Positions 32,253-43,152 of a stretch of DNA of 64,000 nt are shown here, one piece after another; position 1 is the stretch's first letter, and each line of letters opens with the position of its first letter. Below the pieces are notes generated by a model. That model made no database searches, had not been told where the DNA came from, and worked only from the letters and a program-made list of their open reading frames with translations. The position numbers and the translations under genes were made by a program. The DNA is taken from contig NZ_CP184360.1 of assembly GCF_048595755.1 (NCBI RefSeq), forward strand, positions 1,550,001 through 1,614,000. The letters are read 5' to 3'. The stretch comes from Luteococcus sp048595755. GTDB lineage: Bacteria > Actinomycetota > Actinomycetes > Propionibacteriales > Propionibacteriaceae.

Positions 32253-33265
32253 CGGTTCTCCTCCCTCTTCACGGCGACCATCAGGTCGCGGTGGATCGAC
32301 GAGTCCACCCGGTGTCCGAAGCGCAGCCAGTCTGGGCCGTGCTTGGGGGTGAGCCCGTTGGCCTCCATCATGGCCGACAGGTCCTCGCGAGTCAGCCCGT
32401 GCGTGTTCCAGCTGAGGCCCAAGGCACCGCCGGTCTTCAGCTGGCTGGCCCAGACGGGGAGCGCCTCGCCCAGCAGGCCGGCCGGGGAACGGTCACGCTT
32501 TCCCGCCACGCCCCGCACGTCACTGGTCTGGTGGGCGCCGTGCACCACGCCGTACGGGGCGTCGGTGACGATCGCGTCGAACTTCTTCTTGCCGTAGAGG
32601 TACTGCGACTGGCGGGTGTCTCCGGTGAAGACCGTCAGCTCCAGCTGCTGGTCCTTCAGCGTGGCGTCGAAGCGCTTGCCGATGCTCTTGCCCTCCCGGC
32701 GCACGGGGGTCATCTCGGCGGTGTGCTTGACGCGCTTTCGGCGCAGCCAGGTCTTGAGGTAGGCGCTCATCTGCTCCACCGACTTGGCATCGCCTTCGAC
32801 GCCATAGCCGTGGTGGCCCAGCATCCAGGCCACCAGCAGCGTGGTGCCCCGGCCAGCGAGCGGATCGAGGACCGCCAGCGGCGCCGTGGGCTCGTGCTCG
32901 ACGCTGGCCAGGGTGACATTCATCAGCAGCCGCGTGAACTGCTCATTGGTCTTGCCGGGGTACTTGGGAATGGTCACCAGGTCATCGGACAGGTTGAGGC
33001 AGTCGGGCAGCTCGACGGGCCGCAGCAGTTCGTCCTGCACCCCGAACAAGGCCAGCACCGCCGACTGGCGGGCCAATGCCTGCAGCTGCTCGTCGTCGAG
33101 CTGGTCGGCCTGGAAGGCGAGGTAGTCCACCCCGGCGACCGTGCGTGGCGCCACGTCGCGCACGAAGGGGGCGCTGATCGCGAGTTCGGCGGCAGCAAGC
33201 TCCGTGGCCTCGCCCGCGTAGACTCGATTGGCGGACGGGGCGAGCAAGATCAAGTGTTCAGACAC
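32249..33265 (-). CDS. TRM11-like SAM-dependent methyltransferase
   Basis: 338 residues. SAM-binding motif I is VLDPLAGRGTTLLVA (about residue 130), and the catalytic motif IV is VTDAPYGVVHG (about 238), where N2-guanine methylases usually have DPPYG. An N-terminal segment of about 110 residues precedes the Rossmann domain. The family methylates guanine in tRNA or acts on related substrates; the exact target is inferred. A GTG start at 33265 has GAGACT six bases upstream, compatible with leaderless transcription. Confidence 0.82.
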   Translation of the reverse strand: MSEHLILLAPSANRVYAGEATELAAAELAISAPFVRDVAPRTVAGVDYLAFQADQLDDEQLQALARQSAVLALFGVQDELLRPVELPDCLNLSDDLVTIPKYPGKTNEQFTRLLMNVTLASVEHEPTAPLAVLDPLAGRGTTLLVAWMLGHHGYGVEGDAKSVEQMSAYLKTWLRRKRVKHTAEMTPVRREGKSIGKRFDATLKDQQLELTVFTGDTRQSQYLYGKKKFDAIVTDAPYGVVHGAHQTSDVRGVAGKRDRSPAGLLGEALPVWASQLKTGGALGLSWNTHGLTREDLSAMMEANGLTPKHGPDWLRFGHRVDSSIHRDLMVAVKREENR

Positions 33266-33311
33266 CGGGACAGTCTCTCACCCCGCGCCCCACCTCCCAA
33301 GAAGGACGCCG

Positions 33312-33755
33312 ATGATCCACCACAGCGCAGCGGGCGAGCCGGCGGTTGCGGTCCACCGACAGCCCGTGGCGCTGGCCGCGGTCTTGTTGGGCGGCATGGC
33401 TGGGACGCTGGCGCGATGGGCGGTGGGCCGATGGCTTCCCGCCCTGGCTGGGTGGCCGCTCGCGACGCTGCTGGTGAACCTGACGGGGGCCTTCTGCTTG
33501 GGCTGGTTGCTGGCTGCGCTGCGTCGCAGTGGCCCCGACGAGGCAGGCCGACGCGTGGTCCGCCTGCTGCTCGGCACCGGTTTCCTGGGCTCCTTCACCA
33601 CGATGTCGGCGCTGGCCGTCGAGCTGGTCCTGCTGGCCCGGCAGGCCCAGTGGGCCACGGCGCTGGGTTACCTGGGCACGAGCCTGCTGGGTGGGGCCGT
33701 GCTGGCCTGTTGCGGTGTGCTGGTGGCCGAGCGTGGCAGGGGAGAGCACCGGTGA
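33312..33755 (+). CDS. crcB: Fluoride channel CrcB/Fluc, subunit 1
   Basis: 147-residue, four-helix membrane protein. LLVNLTGAFCLGWLL carries the pore Asn and TGFLGSFTTMSALA the conserved Phe/Thr track of Fluc fluoride channels. AAGAAGGA stands before the ATG at 33312. Its stop overlaps the second crcB by one base. Fluc channels are dimers, and paired genes like these usually form a heterodimer. No fluoride riboswitch fits in the 46-base upstream gap. Confidence 0.92.
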   Translation: MIHHSAAGEPAVAVHRQPVALAAVLLGGMAGTLARWAVGRWLPALAGWPLATLLVNLTGAFCLGWLLAALRRSGPDEAGRRVVRLLLGTGFLGSFTTMSALAVELVLLARQAQWATALGYLGTSLLGGAVLACCGVLVAERGRGEHR

Positions 33756-34129
33756 TGCCGTTGCTGATGGGGCTTGCCGGCGGGGTCGGCGCGGTGGGGC
33801 GTTTCGTCGTCGACCAGCAGCTGCGGGCCCGCTTCGGGGGTGGGCTGCCGCTGGGGACAGTGCTGGTGAATGTGCTCGGCTCGGCGCTGCTGGGGGCGTT
33901 GACCGCGCTGACGGTGCGTGGCGCGGCCTCGCCCGGCCTGCTGCTGGTGTGGGGCACCGGCTTCTGTGGCGGCTTCACCACCTTCTCCACGGCGAGCCTG
34001 GAGGTGGTGGAGCTGGCGCGCGCGGGGCGGGTGTTGGCGGCCCTGGCCCATTTGCTGGGTGGGATCTGCTGCTGTCTGGTGGCCGCCGCCGTCTGTTTCG
34101 GGCTGGTCTGGGGAGCCACCGGGGCCTGA
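33755..34129 (+). CDS. crcB: Fluoride channel CrcB/Fluc, subunit 2
   Basis: 124-residue, four-helix membrane protein with the same hallmarks: GTVLVNVLGSALLGAL and GTGFCGGFTTFSTASLE. ATG at 33755 overlaps the stop of the first subunit (TGATG). Together they export fluoride ions that enter as HF. A strong hairpin at 34226-34253 ends the unit. Confidence 0.92.
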   Translation: MPLLMGLAGGVGAVGRFVVDQQLRARFGGGLPLGTVLVNVLGSALLGALTALTVRGAASPGLLLVWGTGFCGGFTTFSTASLEVVELARAGRVLAALAHLLGGICCCLVAAAVCFGLVWGATGA

Positions 34130-34225
34130 GCTGCCGGGGGCAGCAATTCACCAAGGGTTGGCCTGTTGTTGGCCCGGCCGGGCCGTCAGGACACCTGGAG
34201 GACACGCGCCGTGCCCGGGCATGCA

Positions 34226-34253
34226 GAAGGGCCCGCTCCCAAGCGGGCCCTTC
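34226..34253 (+). terminator. Hairpin terminator after the crcB pair
   Basis: GAAGGGCCCGCT-CCCA-AGCGGGCCCTTC, a perfect 12-bp stem; only a weak pyrimidine run follows. Confidence 0.75.
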
Positions 34254-34335
34254 CCTGTTCAGCAGCACTTCGACGTGGCCCCGGGGGCCGACGGTGCTTG
34301 ACCTCGCGCCGTTGCGAAGTGTGCCTTGCGTCATG

Positions 34336-34352
34336 GGGCGCCTAGGGCGCCC
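34336..34352 (-). terminator. Possible hairpin after the pyrophosphatase gene
   Basis: GGGCGCC and GGCGCCC arms lie a few bases past the pyrophosphatase stop. No U-tract is present, so the call is weak. Confidence 0.35.
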
Positions 34353-34357
34353 TGGTC

Positions 34358-34921
34358 TCAGTGGGAGACGAAGACGGTGTGGTGCTCGTAGGCAGTGCCC
34401 TTGGCACGCTCGAACGAGGCGTGAACCTCGGCCTCGGCGTTGGCGCGGCCGGTCCACGTTGCGCCCTCCACCGACTTGCCGGGCTCCAGGTCCTTGTAGA
34501 CCGTGAAGAAGTGCTCGATCTCGAGCAGCATGTACTCCGGAACGTCGTTGATGTCGTTCAGGTGGTTGCGGCGCAGGTCTGCCGTCGGGATGCACAGCAG
34601 CTTGTCGTCGCCGCCCATCTCGTCGGTCATGCGGAACATCGCGATGGCGCGGCACTCGATCAGGCAACCCGGGAAGGTGGGCTCGTCGCCGATCACCATG
34701 GCGTCCAGGGGATCGCCGTCCTCACCCAGGGTGCCCTCGACGAAGCCGTAGTCGTAGGGGTACTGGGTGGAGGTGAACAGCGTGCGGTCCAGACGGATGC
34801 GACCCGTGTTGTGATCCATCTCATACTTGTTCTTGGTGCCCTTGGGGATCTCGATGGTGACGTCGAAGGTCACTCCAGGGGGCAGCTTGGTGAGGGTCGG
34901 CTTCACGAATTCATCTGACAC
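34358..34921 (-). CDS. ppa: Inorganic pyrophosphatase (family I)
   Basis: 187 residues. Cleaves pyrophosphate to phosphate, driving biosynthetic reactions in the cytoplasm. The family signature DGDPLDAMV is intact, with YPYDYGFVEGT before it and further metal-binding acids in the usual spacing. GTG start at 34921. Divergent from the dacB-like gene; the two share a short intergenic region. Confidence 0.96.
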   Translation of the reverse strand: MSDEFVKPTLTKLPPGVTFDVTIEIPKGTKNKYEMDHNTGRIRLDRTLFTSTQYPYDYGFVEGTLGEDGDPLDAMVIGDEPTFPGCLIECRAIAMFRMTDEMGGDDKLLCIPTADLRRNHLNDINDVPEYMLLEIEHFFTVYKDLEPGKSVEGATWTGRANAEAEVHASFERAKGTAYEHHTVFVSH

Positions 34922-34935
34922 GTTGAGCTCTCTCT

Positions 34936-34941
34936 ATGATT
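34936..34941 (+). promoter_or_regulatory. -10 hexamer of the dacB gene
   Basis: TATGAT predicts a transcript starting near 34948. This supports a dacB start at 34988 rather than the longer in-frame start at 34940. No convincing -35 was seen. Confidence 0.45.
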
Positions 34942-34987
34942 GGGGCACCTGAACATTCCGAAGGATACCGTCAAACAAGACAGGACC

Positions 34988-36415
34988 GTGAGCCCCGTGC
35001 AACGTCGTGCTGATCCGCGAAACGGGTCGGGCCTGTTCGCGCTGGTGGCGCTGGCCTTGGCAGTGGCCCTGGTGAGCGTGGCCGCAGCCATCTGGTGGCG
35101 CCCCGCCCTGTATGCGACGGGGCTGTGGGTGGATGGCGGTTCGCCCACCGTCTCACCCCCCCTCTTCGACGATCCGAGCAGCCCCGCCTCGCAGCAGGGC
35201 AAGGGCGGCGTGATCGGCCCGGCCACCCCCGCCCCCAGTTCGACCCCGCTGGACGGCAAGGCCTTGACGACGGCCCTGGCGGCAGTACCGGCCGAGGACG
35301 TGGGAACCACCGCGGGGATGGTCCTCGACGCGGCGAGCGGCGAGACGCTGTGGCAGAGCCGCTCCACCCAGAACCTGGTGCCGGCCTCGACGCTGAAGAT
35401 CCTCACCTGTGCAGCGGCGCTCGACGTGCTGGGCCCGCACAAGCGCTTCTCCACCTCGGTGGTGCAGGCCTCGCCTGAGCGCATCATCCTGGTGGGGGGC
35501 GGCGACCCCTTCCTGGCCTCCAAGCATGCCAAGGGGCATTCCGAGCCCCAGACCTCCGCGGAACTGGCCGCCCGCACCGCCGCGGCGCTGAAGAAGCAGG
35601 ACGTCACCACCGTCACCCTGGGCTATGACGACAAGCTGTTCACCGGGCCGGCCTGGCATCCCAGCTGGCCCGAGGGCTACCACGACCAGGTCACCACCGT
35701 CTCGTCGCTGTGGATCGACAAGGGCAGGCCCTCGCAGAAGGAGGAGCCAAGCCGCACGCCCGCGGTGGCCGCCGCCACCGTCTTCGCCGCCCAGCTCAAG
35801 GCCCAGGGGATCACCGTCAAGGGCAAGCCGGCCAGTGCCGCGGCCAATGCCCACGCCAGGCCGCTGGCCAGCGTGCAGTCCCTGCCCTTGTCCTCGATCG
35901 TGCAGGAGGTGCTGGTGCACTCCGACAATGCCGCCGCCGAGGTGCTGCTGCGCCACGTCGGCCTGGCCACCGGCCATGGCGCGAGCTTCGCCGGCGGGGC
36001 CAAGGGCGTGCAGGAACGGGCCCTGGCGCTGGCACCCGGCAGCCCGGAGCCCAAGATCGCCGACGGGTCGGGGCTGAGCCGCTCCAATGCCCTCTCGGCG
36101 CAGCTGCTGGCCGGGGTGCTGCACAAGGCCGCCACCACGCCCAAGCTGGCGCCGCTGTTGGAGGGCATGCCGGTGGCTGGCGTCTCGGGCACCCTCACCA
36201 TGCGCTTCCACACCCCCGAGTCCGAGGCCGGCAGGGGCGTGGTCAATGCCAAGACCGGCACGTTGAGCAAGGTCTCGACGCTGGCCGGGTTCACCCGTAC
36301 CCGCTCCGGCAATCCCGTCGTCTTCGCCCTGCTGGCCAACAACCCCACCCAGGAATGGAATGTGCGCAGCTGGCTCGACCAGATGAGCACCACCATCGCC
36401 ACCTGCGACTGCTGA
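34988..36415 (+). CDS. dacB: D-alanyl-D-alanine carboxypeptidase/endopeptidase (S13, PBP4 type)
   Basis: About 475 residues. An N-terminal membrane anchor (LFALVALALAVALVSVAAAI) places the catalytic domain outside the membrane. Penicillin-binding motifs are PASTLKI (S-x-x-K), HSDNAAAEVL (S-x-N) and NAKTGTLSK (KTG), the order and spacing of peptidase family S13. It trims peptidoglycan stem peptides or cross-links. The GTG at 34988 is chosen from the promoter position. Its stop overlaps tilS by one base (TGATG), the start of a conserved actinobacterial block. Confidence 0.93.
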   Translation: MSPVQRRADPRNGSGLFALVALALAVALVSVAAAIWWRPALYATGLWVDGGSPTVSPPLFDDPSSPASQQGKGGVIGPATPAPSSTPLDGKALTTALAAVPAEDVGTTAGMVLDAASGETLWQSRSTQNLVPASTLKILTCAAALDVLGPHKRFSTSVVQASPERIILVGGGDPFLASKHAKGHSEPQTSAELAARTAAALKKQDVTTVTLGYDDKLFTGPAWHPSWPEGYHDQVTTVSSLWIDKGRPSQKEEPSRTPAVAAATVFAAQLKAQGITVKGKPASAAANAHARPLASVQSLPLSSIVQEVLVHSDNAAAEVLLRHVGLATGHGASFAGGAKGVQERALALAPGSPEPKIADGSGLSRSNALSAQLLAGVLHKAATTPKLAPLLEGMPVAGVSGTLTMRFHTPESEAGRGVVNAKTGTLSKVSTLAGFTRTRSGNPVVFALLANNPTQEWNVRSWLDQMSTTIATCDC

Positions 36416-37362
36416 TGGCCCGACGTGCACTCACGCCCAGCCAGTTGTCGCTGGTGCAGGCCACCCGGCCGTGGCTGACCGAGCTGGACGGTCCGCTGGT
36501 GGTGGGGGTCTCCGGCGGTGCCGACTCGATGGCGCTGGCGGCCGCGCTGGCGCACCTGGCTCCGGAGCGCACCACCGCGGTGGTGGTCGACCACGGCCTG
36601 CAACCGGCATCGGCCCAGGTGGCCCAGTCGGTGCGGGAGTCCGTGGCCGGATTGGGGCTGGCCTGCCGCGTCGAGAAGGTGCAGGTGCAACCGCGCGGCG
36701 AAGGTCTGGAGGCGGCGGCCCGCGAAGCCCGGCTGGCCGCGCTGGCCGCCGACGGGCACCCCGTGCTGCTGGCCCACACGCTGGACGACCAGGCCGAGTC
36801 GGTGCTGCTGGGGCTGGCGCGTGGCTCGGGTGCCGCGTCACTGCAGGGCATGGCGGCTCGTCGCGGCCCCTTCGTGCGGCCGCTGCTGGGTCTGCGTCGC
36901 GCCACCACCCGGCAGGCGTGCCGCGACTGGGGCATCACGGTCTGGGACGATCCCATGAATGACGACCCGAGCTACCTGCGGGTCCGGGTGCGCAAGGACC
37001 TGTTGCCCCTGCTCGACGACGTGCTGGGGCCCGGTGTGCACGCGGCGCTGGCGCGCACCGCCGGACTGCTGCAGCGCGACCAGGAGCTGCTGGGCCAACT
37101 CACCGAGCAGGCCCTGGCCCGGGTGCAGCGCGACGAGGGGCTGGACGTGGCCGGCCTGGCCGCCCTGCATCCGGCCCTGCAGGGCCGGGTGGTGCACCAC
37201 TGGCTGGCCCAGCGCGTGCCCTCACCCGAGCACGGGCACGTGCGCAGCGTGCTGGGGCTGGTGGAGCACTGGCGCGGACAGTCCGGCGTGAGCCTCCCCG
37301 GTGGGCACCGGGCACGTCGAGTGGACGGCCTGCTGGTGGTTGATGACGGCTCGGCTGGATAG
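36415..37362 (+). CDS. tilS: tRNA(Ile)-lysidine synthetase
   Basis: 315 residues. Uses ATP and lysine to convert C34 of the tRNA-Ile CAU anticodon to lysidine. The PP-loop VGVSGGADSMALAAAL is near residue 25, and THTLDDQAE-like AHTLDDQAESVLLGLARGSG follows. The C-terminal domain is short, as in other actinobacterial TilS proteins. ATG overlaps the dacB stop. hpt and ftsH follow, the usual order. Confidence 0.95.
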   Translation: MARRALTPSQLSLVQATRPWLTELDGPLVVGVSGGADSMALAAALAHLAPERTTAVVVDHGLQPASAQVAQSVRESVAGLGLACRVEKVQVQPRGEGLEAAAREARLAALAADGHPVLLAHTLDDQAESVLLGLARGSGAASLQGMAARRGPFVRPLLGLRRATTRQACRDWGITVWDDPMNDDPSYLRVRVRKDLLPLLDDVLGPGVHAALARTAGLLQRDQELLGQLTEQALARVQRDEGLDVAGLAALHPALQGRVVHHWLAQRVPSPEHGHVRSVLGLVEHWRGQSGVSLPGGHRARRVDGLLVVDDGSAG

Positions 37363-37365
37363 TGT
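37360..37365 (+). promoter_or_regulatory. -10 hexamer for leaderless hpt
   Basis: TAGTGT is followed by six bases and then the GTG of hpt; no Shine-Dalgarno is present. The promoter lies over the tilS stop codon. Confidence 0.55.
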
Positions 37366-37371
37366 GGCCGG

Positions 37372-37923
37372 GTGGATGCAGCCCAGATTTCCGATGACCT
37401 GACCCGAGTGCTCTACACCGCAGACCAGGTGCAGCAGCGAATCAACGAGATGGCGCAGCAGATCGACGCCGACTATGCCGACCGGGACGTGCTCCTGGTG
37501 GGGGTGCTCAACGGGGCGATCATGGTGATGAGCGACCTGTCGCGGGCCATGAACAGCCACTGCACCATGGACTGGATGGCCATCAGCTCCTACGGCTCCG
37601 GCACCAAGAGCTCCGGTGTGGTGCGGATCCTCAAGGACCTCACCACCGACATCTCCGGCAAGCACGTGCTGATCGTCGAGGACATCGTCGACACCGGCCT
37701 GACGCTGAGCTACCTGGTGCAGAACCTCAAGAGCCGCGAGCCCGCCAGCATCGAGGTGGCGGCCATGTTCCGCAAGCCCGAGGCCATGACCGCGCCGGTG
37801 GACGTGAAGTACGTCGGCTTCGACATCCCCAACGAGTTCGTCGTCGGATACGGCCTGGACTATGCCGGCAAGTACCGCAACCTGCGTGACGTGGGCACCC
37901 TGGCCCCGCACGTCTACAGCTGA
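37372..37923 (+). CDS. hpt: Hypoxanthine phosphoribosyltransferase
   Basis: 183 residues. Transfers phosphoribose from PRPP to hypoxanthine or guanine (purine salvage). The PRPP-binding loop is HVLIVEDIVDTGLTL; SSYGSGTKSSG is the flexible catalytic loop and LLVGVLNGAIMVMSDL the PPi loop. Start is GTG at 37372, probably the 5' end of its own transcript. The last 13 bases of coding sequence plus the stop are duplicated in tandem right after the gene (37908-37947). Confidence 0.96.
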   Translation: MDAAQISDDLTRVLYTADQVQQRINEMAQQIDADYADRDVLLVGVLNGAIMVMSDLSRAMNSHCTMDWMAISSYGSGTKSSGVVRILKDLTTDISGKHVLIVEDIVDTGLTLSYLVQNLKSREPASIEVAAMFRKPEAMTAPVDVKYVGFDIPNEFVVGYGLDYAGKYRNLRDVGTLAPHVYS

Positions 37924-37947
37924 CGCTGCACGTCTACAGCCGACGCC
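37908..37947. repeat. 20-bp tandem duplication over the hpt stop
   Basis: Units GCACGTCTACAGCTGACGCT and GCACGTCTACAGCCGACGCC, 18 of 20 identical. The first contains the hpt stop TGA; in the second it has become CGA. Confidence 0.85.
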
Positions 37948-38070
37948 GGGCAAGGATCGCCTCGGGCCTCTGGGAGAACTGCTGCCCCAGGGGCCCGAAA
38001 GGCTTTCCGGGGGCTGCTTCTGCGCGCTGGTAGGGTGCAGGATGCTCCGTCGTCCATCGTCAGGTAGTCA

Positions 38071-40341
<2,271 letters not shown>

Positions 40342-40353
40342 GACAGGACAGTC

Positions 40354-40396
40354 GACGAGGGCCCCGATCCACCCGGTGTGGATCGGGGCCCTCGTC
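40354..40396. terminator. Bidirectional terminator between ftsH and the P450 gene
   Basis: GACGAGGGCCCCGATCCAC pairs perfectly with GTGGATCGGGGCCCTCGTC around a short loop; placed between two convergent genes. Confidence 0.88.
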
Positions 40397-40435
40397 ATGT
40401 CCCGCAGCAGCGGGAGATTGGCGCCAGCAGCAGGG

Positions 40436-41578
40436 TCAGGCCAAGATGACGGGCACCTCGGCCCAGCCGCCCAAGGGGGCCTGGTTGCGAGCTCCGGTCC
40501 CGTCGAGCGTGATGCTCGTGGTCTTCCGCAACAGTGCAGCCAGCGCCACCCGCAACTCCATGGTGGCCAGGGCACGTCCGGGGCACACGTGCGGGCCGAT
40601 GCCGTAGACCAGGTTCCGTGCCGCATGCCCCTGGGGGTCGTAGCGGTCGGGATCCGGGAAGACACGTCGATCGCGGTTTGCGCCGGTCCATGCCAGGACC
40701 ACGCGTTCCCCGGCGGCAAGCTGCTGGCCGCCCAGCTCCACGTCGCGCGTGGTGACGCGTCGGTTGGACAGGAAGGGGTCGTCGATGCGCAGCAGCTCGT
40801 CGATGGCGCGGTCGAAGTCGTCGCGTCGGGCGGGAAGGTCCGCGGCCATCCCACGCAGCTCCTGCTGGAGCTCGGGCGTGACGGCCAGCGAGTGCACCAG
40901 CACTCCCAGGCAGATGGCCAGGGAACCCAGGTCGCCAGCGGTCCAGTTGCGCAGGATCGAGACGACCTCGGCGTCGTCAAGGGGCTGCTGACCGCCATCG
41001 GCGGTCTCCACCGTGGCGCGGGCCAGCTGTCCGGTGACGTCATCGGGATGCTCGCCGCTGCGACGGGCCGCCACCTGTTCGCGCACGATGGCGTCGAAGC
41101 GCTCGGCCACCTCGGCCAGTGCGGCATCGTCACGTGCCGCGGTGGCACGCTGGTTGTCGGCCATCCAGGCCACCAGGAGCGGTTCGACGCGGGAGGGCCA
41201 GCCCAACCAGTGGCACTGTGTCTTCACGGCGAAGGGTGCCCCCAGATCGGCCACGATGTCCAGGCGCTGGCCGCGGGGCAGGCCCTCGACGACCTGGTCG
41301 GCGATGCGCTGGCAGTCCTCCTGCAGGTCGTCCACCTGCTGGCTGGTCATGAAGGAGTCGACCACCCGTCGGTAGCGGGTGTGCTCGTCACCGTCGAGCC
41401 CGTTGGGAACCTGCAGGAAACGCGAGACGGCACTGGAGAAGGCCTCGGGATCGGTGGCCGCGGCCACCGCCTCGGCATGACCGGTCACCAGCCAGCTGCC
41501 GTCGGCCTGCCGTTGCACGGGGCATCCGGAATTCAGCTGGTGGTCGTACTCGGTTCGGGGATCGGCATGAGTGCTCAT
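40436..41578 (-). CDS. Cytochrome P450
   Basis: 380-residue soluble P450. The heme motif is YGIGPHVCPGRALA with ligand Cys332, and ExxR is ELLR. The I-helix reads NWTAGDLGSL, so the acid-Thr pair of the usual AGx(D/E)T is absent; this occurs in some peroxygenase-like or unusual P450s. It would hydroxylate an unknown small molecule and needs separate redox partners, none of which is encoded here. The gene interrupts the ftsH-folE order on the opposite strand. Confidence 0.93.
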   Translation of the reverse strand: MSTHADPRTEYDHQLNSGCPVQRQADGSWLVTGHAEAVAAATDPEAFSSAVSRFLQVPNGLDGDEHTRYRRVVDSFMTSQQVDDLQEDCQRIADQVVEGLPRGQRLDIVADLGAPFAVKTQCHWLGWPSRVEPLLVAWMADNQRATAARDDAALAEVAERFDAIVREQVAARRSGEHPDDVTGQLARATVETADGGQQPLDDAEVVSILRNWTAGDLGSLAICLGVLVHSLAVTPELQQELRGMAADLPARRDDFDRAIDELLRIDDPFLSNRRVTTRDVELGGQQLAAGERVVLAWTGANRDRRVFPDPDRYDPQGHAARNLVYGIGPHVCPGRALATMELRVALAALLRKTTSITLDGTGARNQAPLGGWAEVPVILA

Positions 41579-41656
41579 GTCCCCACGCTAGCGGCGGGTC
41601 GTGGGGCGGGCCAGAGGGCCGGGTGGTCGTCGACCCTGCGTCGCACCGGCTGCGCC

Positions 41657-41662
41657 TAGGAT
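41657..41662 (+). promoter_or_regulatory. -10 hexamer for leaderless folE
   Basis: TAGGAT, then six bases, then the GTG of folE. This gives the folate operon its own promoter. Confidence 0.55.
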
Positions 41663-41668
41663 GGGGCG

Positions 41669-42283
41669 GTGACCCAGATGCCAGACGCCAACGCGCTGCC
41701 GGCCGCAGCACACCAGGTGGACCAGGAACGGATTGCCGCGGCAGTGCGAGAGATCCTGTACGCCATCGGGGAGGATCCAGACCGCGAAGGGCTGCAGGAG
41801 ACGCCGGGCAGGGTGGCCCGCAGCTATGCCGAGCTCTTCGCCGGCCTGGGCCAGGACCCGGCCGAGCTGCTCGCCACCACCTTCGACGTCAGCCACGACG
41901 AGATGGTGCTGGTGCGTGACATCGAGTTGTGGAGCATGTGCGAACACCATCTGGTGCCCTTCACCGGTGTGGCCCACGTGGGTTACATCCCGGCTCGCAA
42001 TGGCCGCGTGACGGGCCTGAGCAAGCTGGCCCGGTTGGTGGACCTGTACGCCAAGCGCCCGCAGGTGCAGGAGCGGCTCACCACCCAGATCGCCGACGCA
42101 CTGGTCGACCACCTGGGGGCGCGCGGTGTGATCGTGGTCATCGAGTGTGAACACCTGTGCATGACCATGCGCGGCGTTCGCAAGCCCGGGGCCAAGACCG
42201 TCACCAGCGCGGTGCGTGGCTACCTGCGTGAACCCGCCACCCGGGCCGAGGCGATGAGCCTGATCATGGGGGGTGCCCGATGA
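41669..42283 (+). CDS. folE: GTP cyclohydrolase I
   Basis: 204 residues. Converts GTP to 7,8-dihydroneopterin triphosphate, the first step of folate synthesis. Zinc and substrate motifs SMCEHHLVPF and ECEHLCMTMRG are intact. GTG start, likely leaderless. Its stop overlaps the folP ATG (ATGA). Confidence 0.97.
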   Translation: MTQMPDANALPAAAHQVDQERIAAAVREILYAIGEDPDREGLQETPGRVARSYAELFAGLGQDPAELLATTFDVSHDEMVLVRDIELWSMCEHHLVPFTGVAHVGYIPARNGRVTGLSKLARLVDLYAKRPQVQERLTTQIADALVDHLGARGVIVVIECEHLCMTMRGVRKPGAKTVTSAVRGYLREPATRAEAMSLIMGGAR

Positions 42284-43083
42284 GCCGGCCGCGCACCCTG
42301 GTGATGGGCGTGGTCAACGTGACGCCCGACTCCTTCAGCGACGGCGGGAAGTGGGCCACGCCGCAGCAGGCCATCGAGCATGCCCGGCAGCTGCTGGCCC
42401 AAGGAGCCGACATCCTGGACGTCGGCGGCGAGTCCACCCGGCCCGGGGCAGTACGGCCCAGCCCCCAGGAGGAACTGGCCCGCGTCGTGCCCGTCGTGGA
42501 GACCCTGGCGGCCGACGGCGCCGTGGTCAGCGTCGACACCATGCGTGCCGAGGTGGCGCTGGCCAGCGCCAGGGCGGGTGCCAAGATCATCAACGACGTC
42601 TCGGGTGGCCTGGCCGACGAGGCCATGATCCCCACCGTCGCGGGCCTGGACGTCGACTACGTCTGCATGCACTGGCGCGGTTACCTGGGCACCGGCGACA
42701 CCAATGCCCACTACGACGACGTGGTCACCGAGGTGCTGGCCGAGCTCGTCGAACGGCTCGAGGCCTGTCTCGCCGGGGGCATCGAACCCCAGCGGCTGAT
42801 CAGTGACATCGGCCTGGGATTCTCCAAGACCGTGGAGCAGAACTGGGAGCTGCTGCGCCACCTGGACCGGGTGGAGGAACTCGGTTACCGGCAGTTGGTG
42901 GGGGTCAGTCGCAAGCGATTCCTGGGCGATCTGCTGCCGGGACGCGAGCCCGTCGGCCGAGATTCCGCCACCCAGGCGATCACCGCTTTGTGTGCCCAGC
43001 AAGGGATCTGGGCGGTGCGGACCCATGAGGTGGCCGACAATGCAGACATCACCCGGGTCTTCGCCAAATTGGCGGAGGGCTGA
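42280..43083 (+). CDS. folP: Dihydropteroate synthase
   Basis: 267 residues, TIM barrel. Joins p-aminobenzoate to the pterin diphosphate; the sulfonamide target. Signatures MGVVNVTPDSFSDGG and DVGGESTRPGA are clear, and the C-terminal RTHEV is present. Start overlaps the folE stop. Confidence 0.97.
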   Translation: MSRPRTLVMGVVNVTPDSFSDGGKWATPQQAIEHARQLLAQGADILDVGGESTRPGAVRPSPQEELARVVPVVETLAADGAVVSVDTMRAEVALASARAGAKIINDVSGGLADEAMIPTVAGLDVDYVCMHWRGYLGTGDTNAHYDDVVTEVLAELVERLEACLAGGIEPQRLISDIGLGFSKTVEQNWELLRHLDRVEELGYRQLVGVSRKRFLGDLLPGREPVGRDSATQAITALCAQQGIWAVRTHEVADNADITRVFAKLAEG

Positions 43084-43152
43084 TCAGGGGCGCCCCGGCG
43101 CTCCGGTACTGTCTGTCTGTAACTGTTGGAAATCCCACCCCAAGGAGGCACC

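Noticed and set aside
33266..33311. Fluoride riboswitch before the crcB pair
   Set aside because: Only 46 bases are available and no crcB-motif core is visible.
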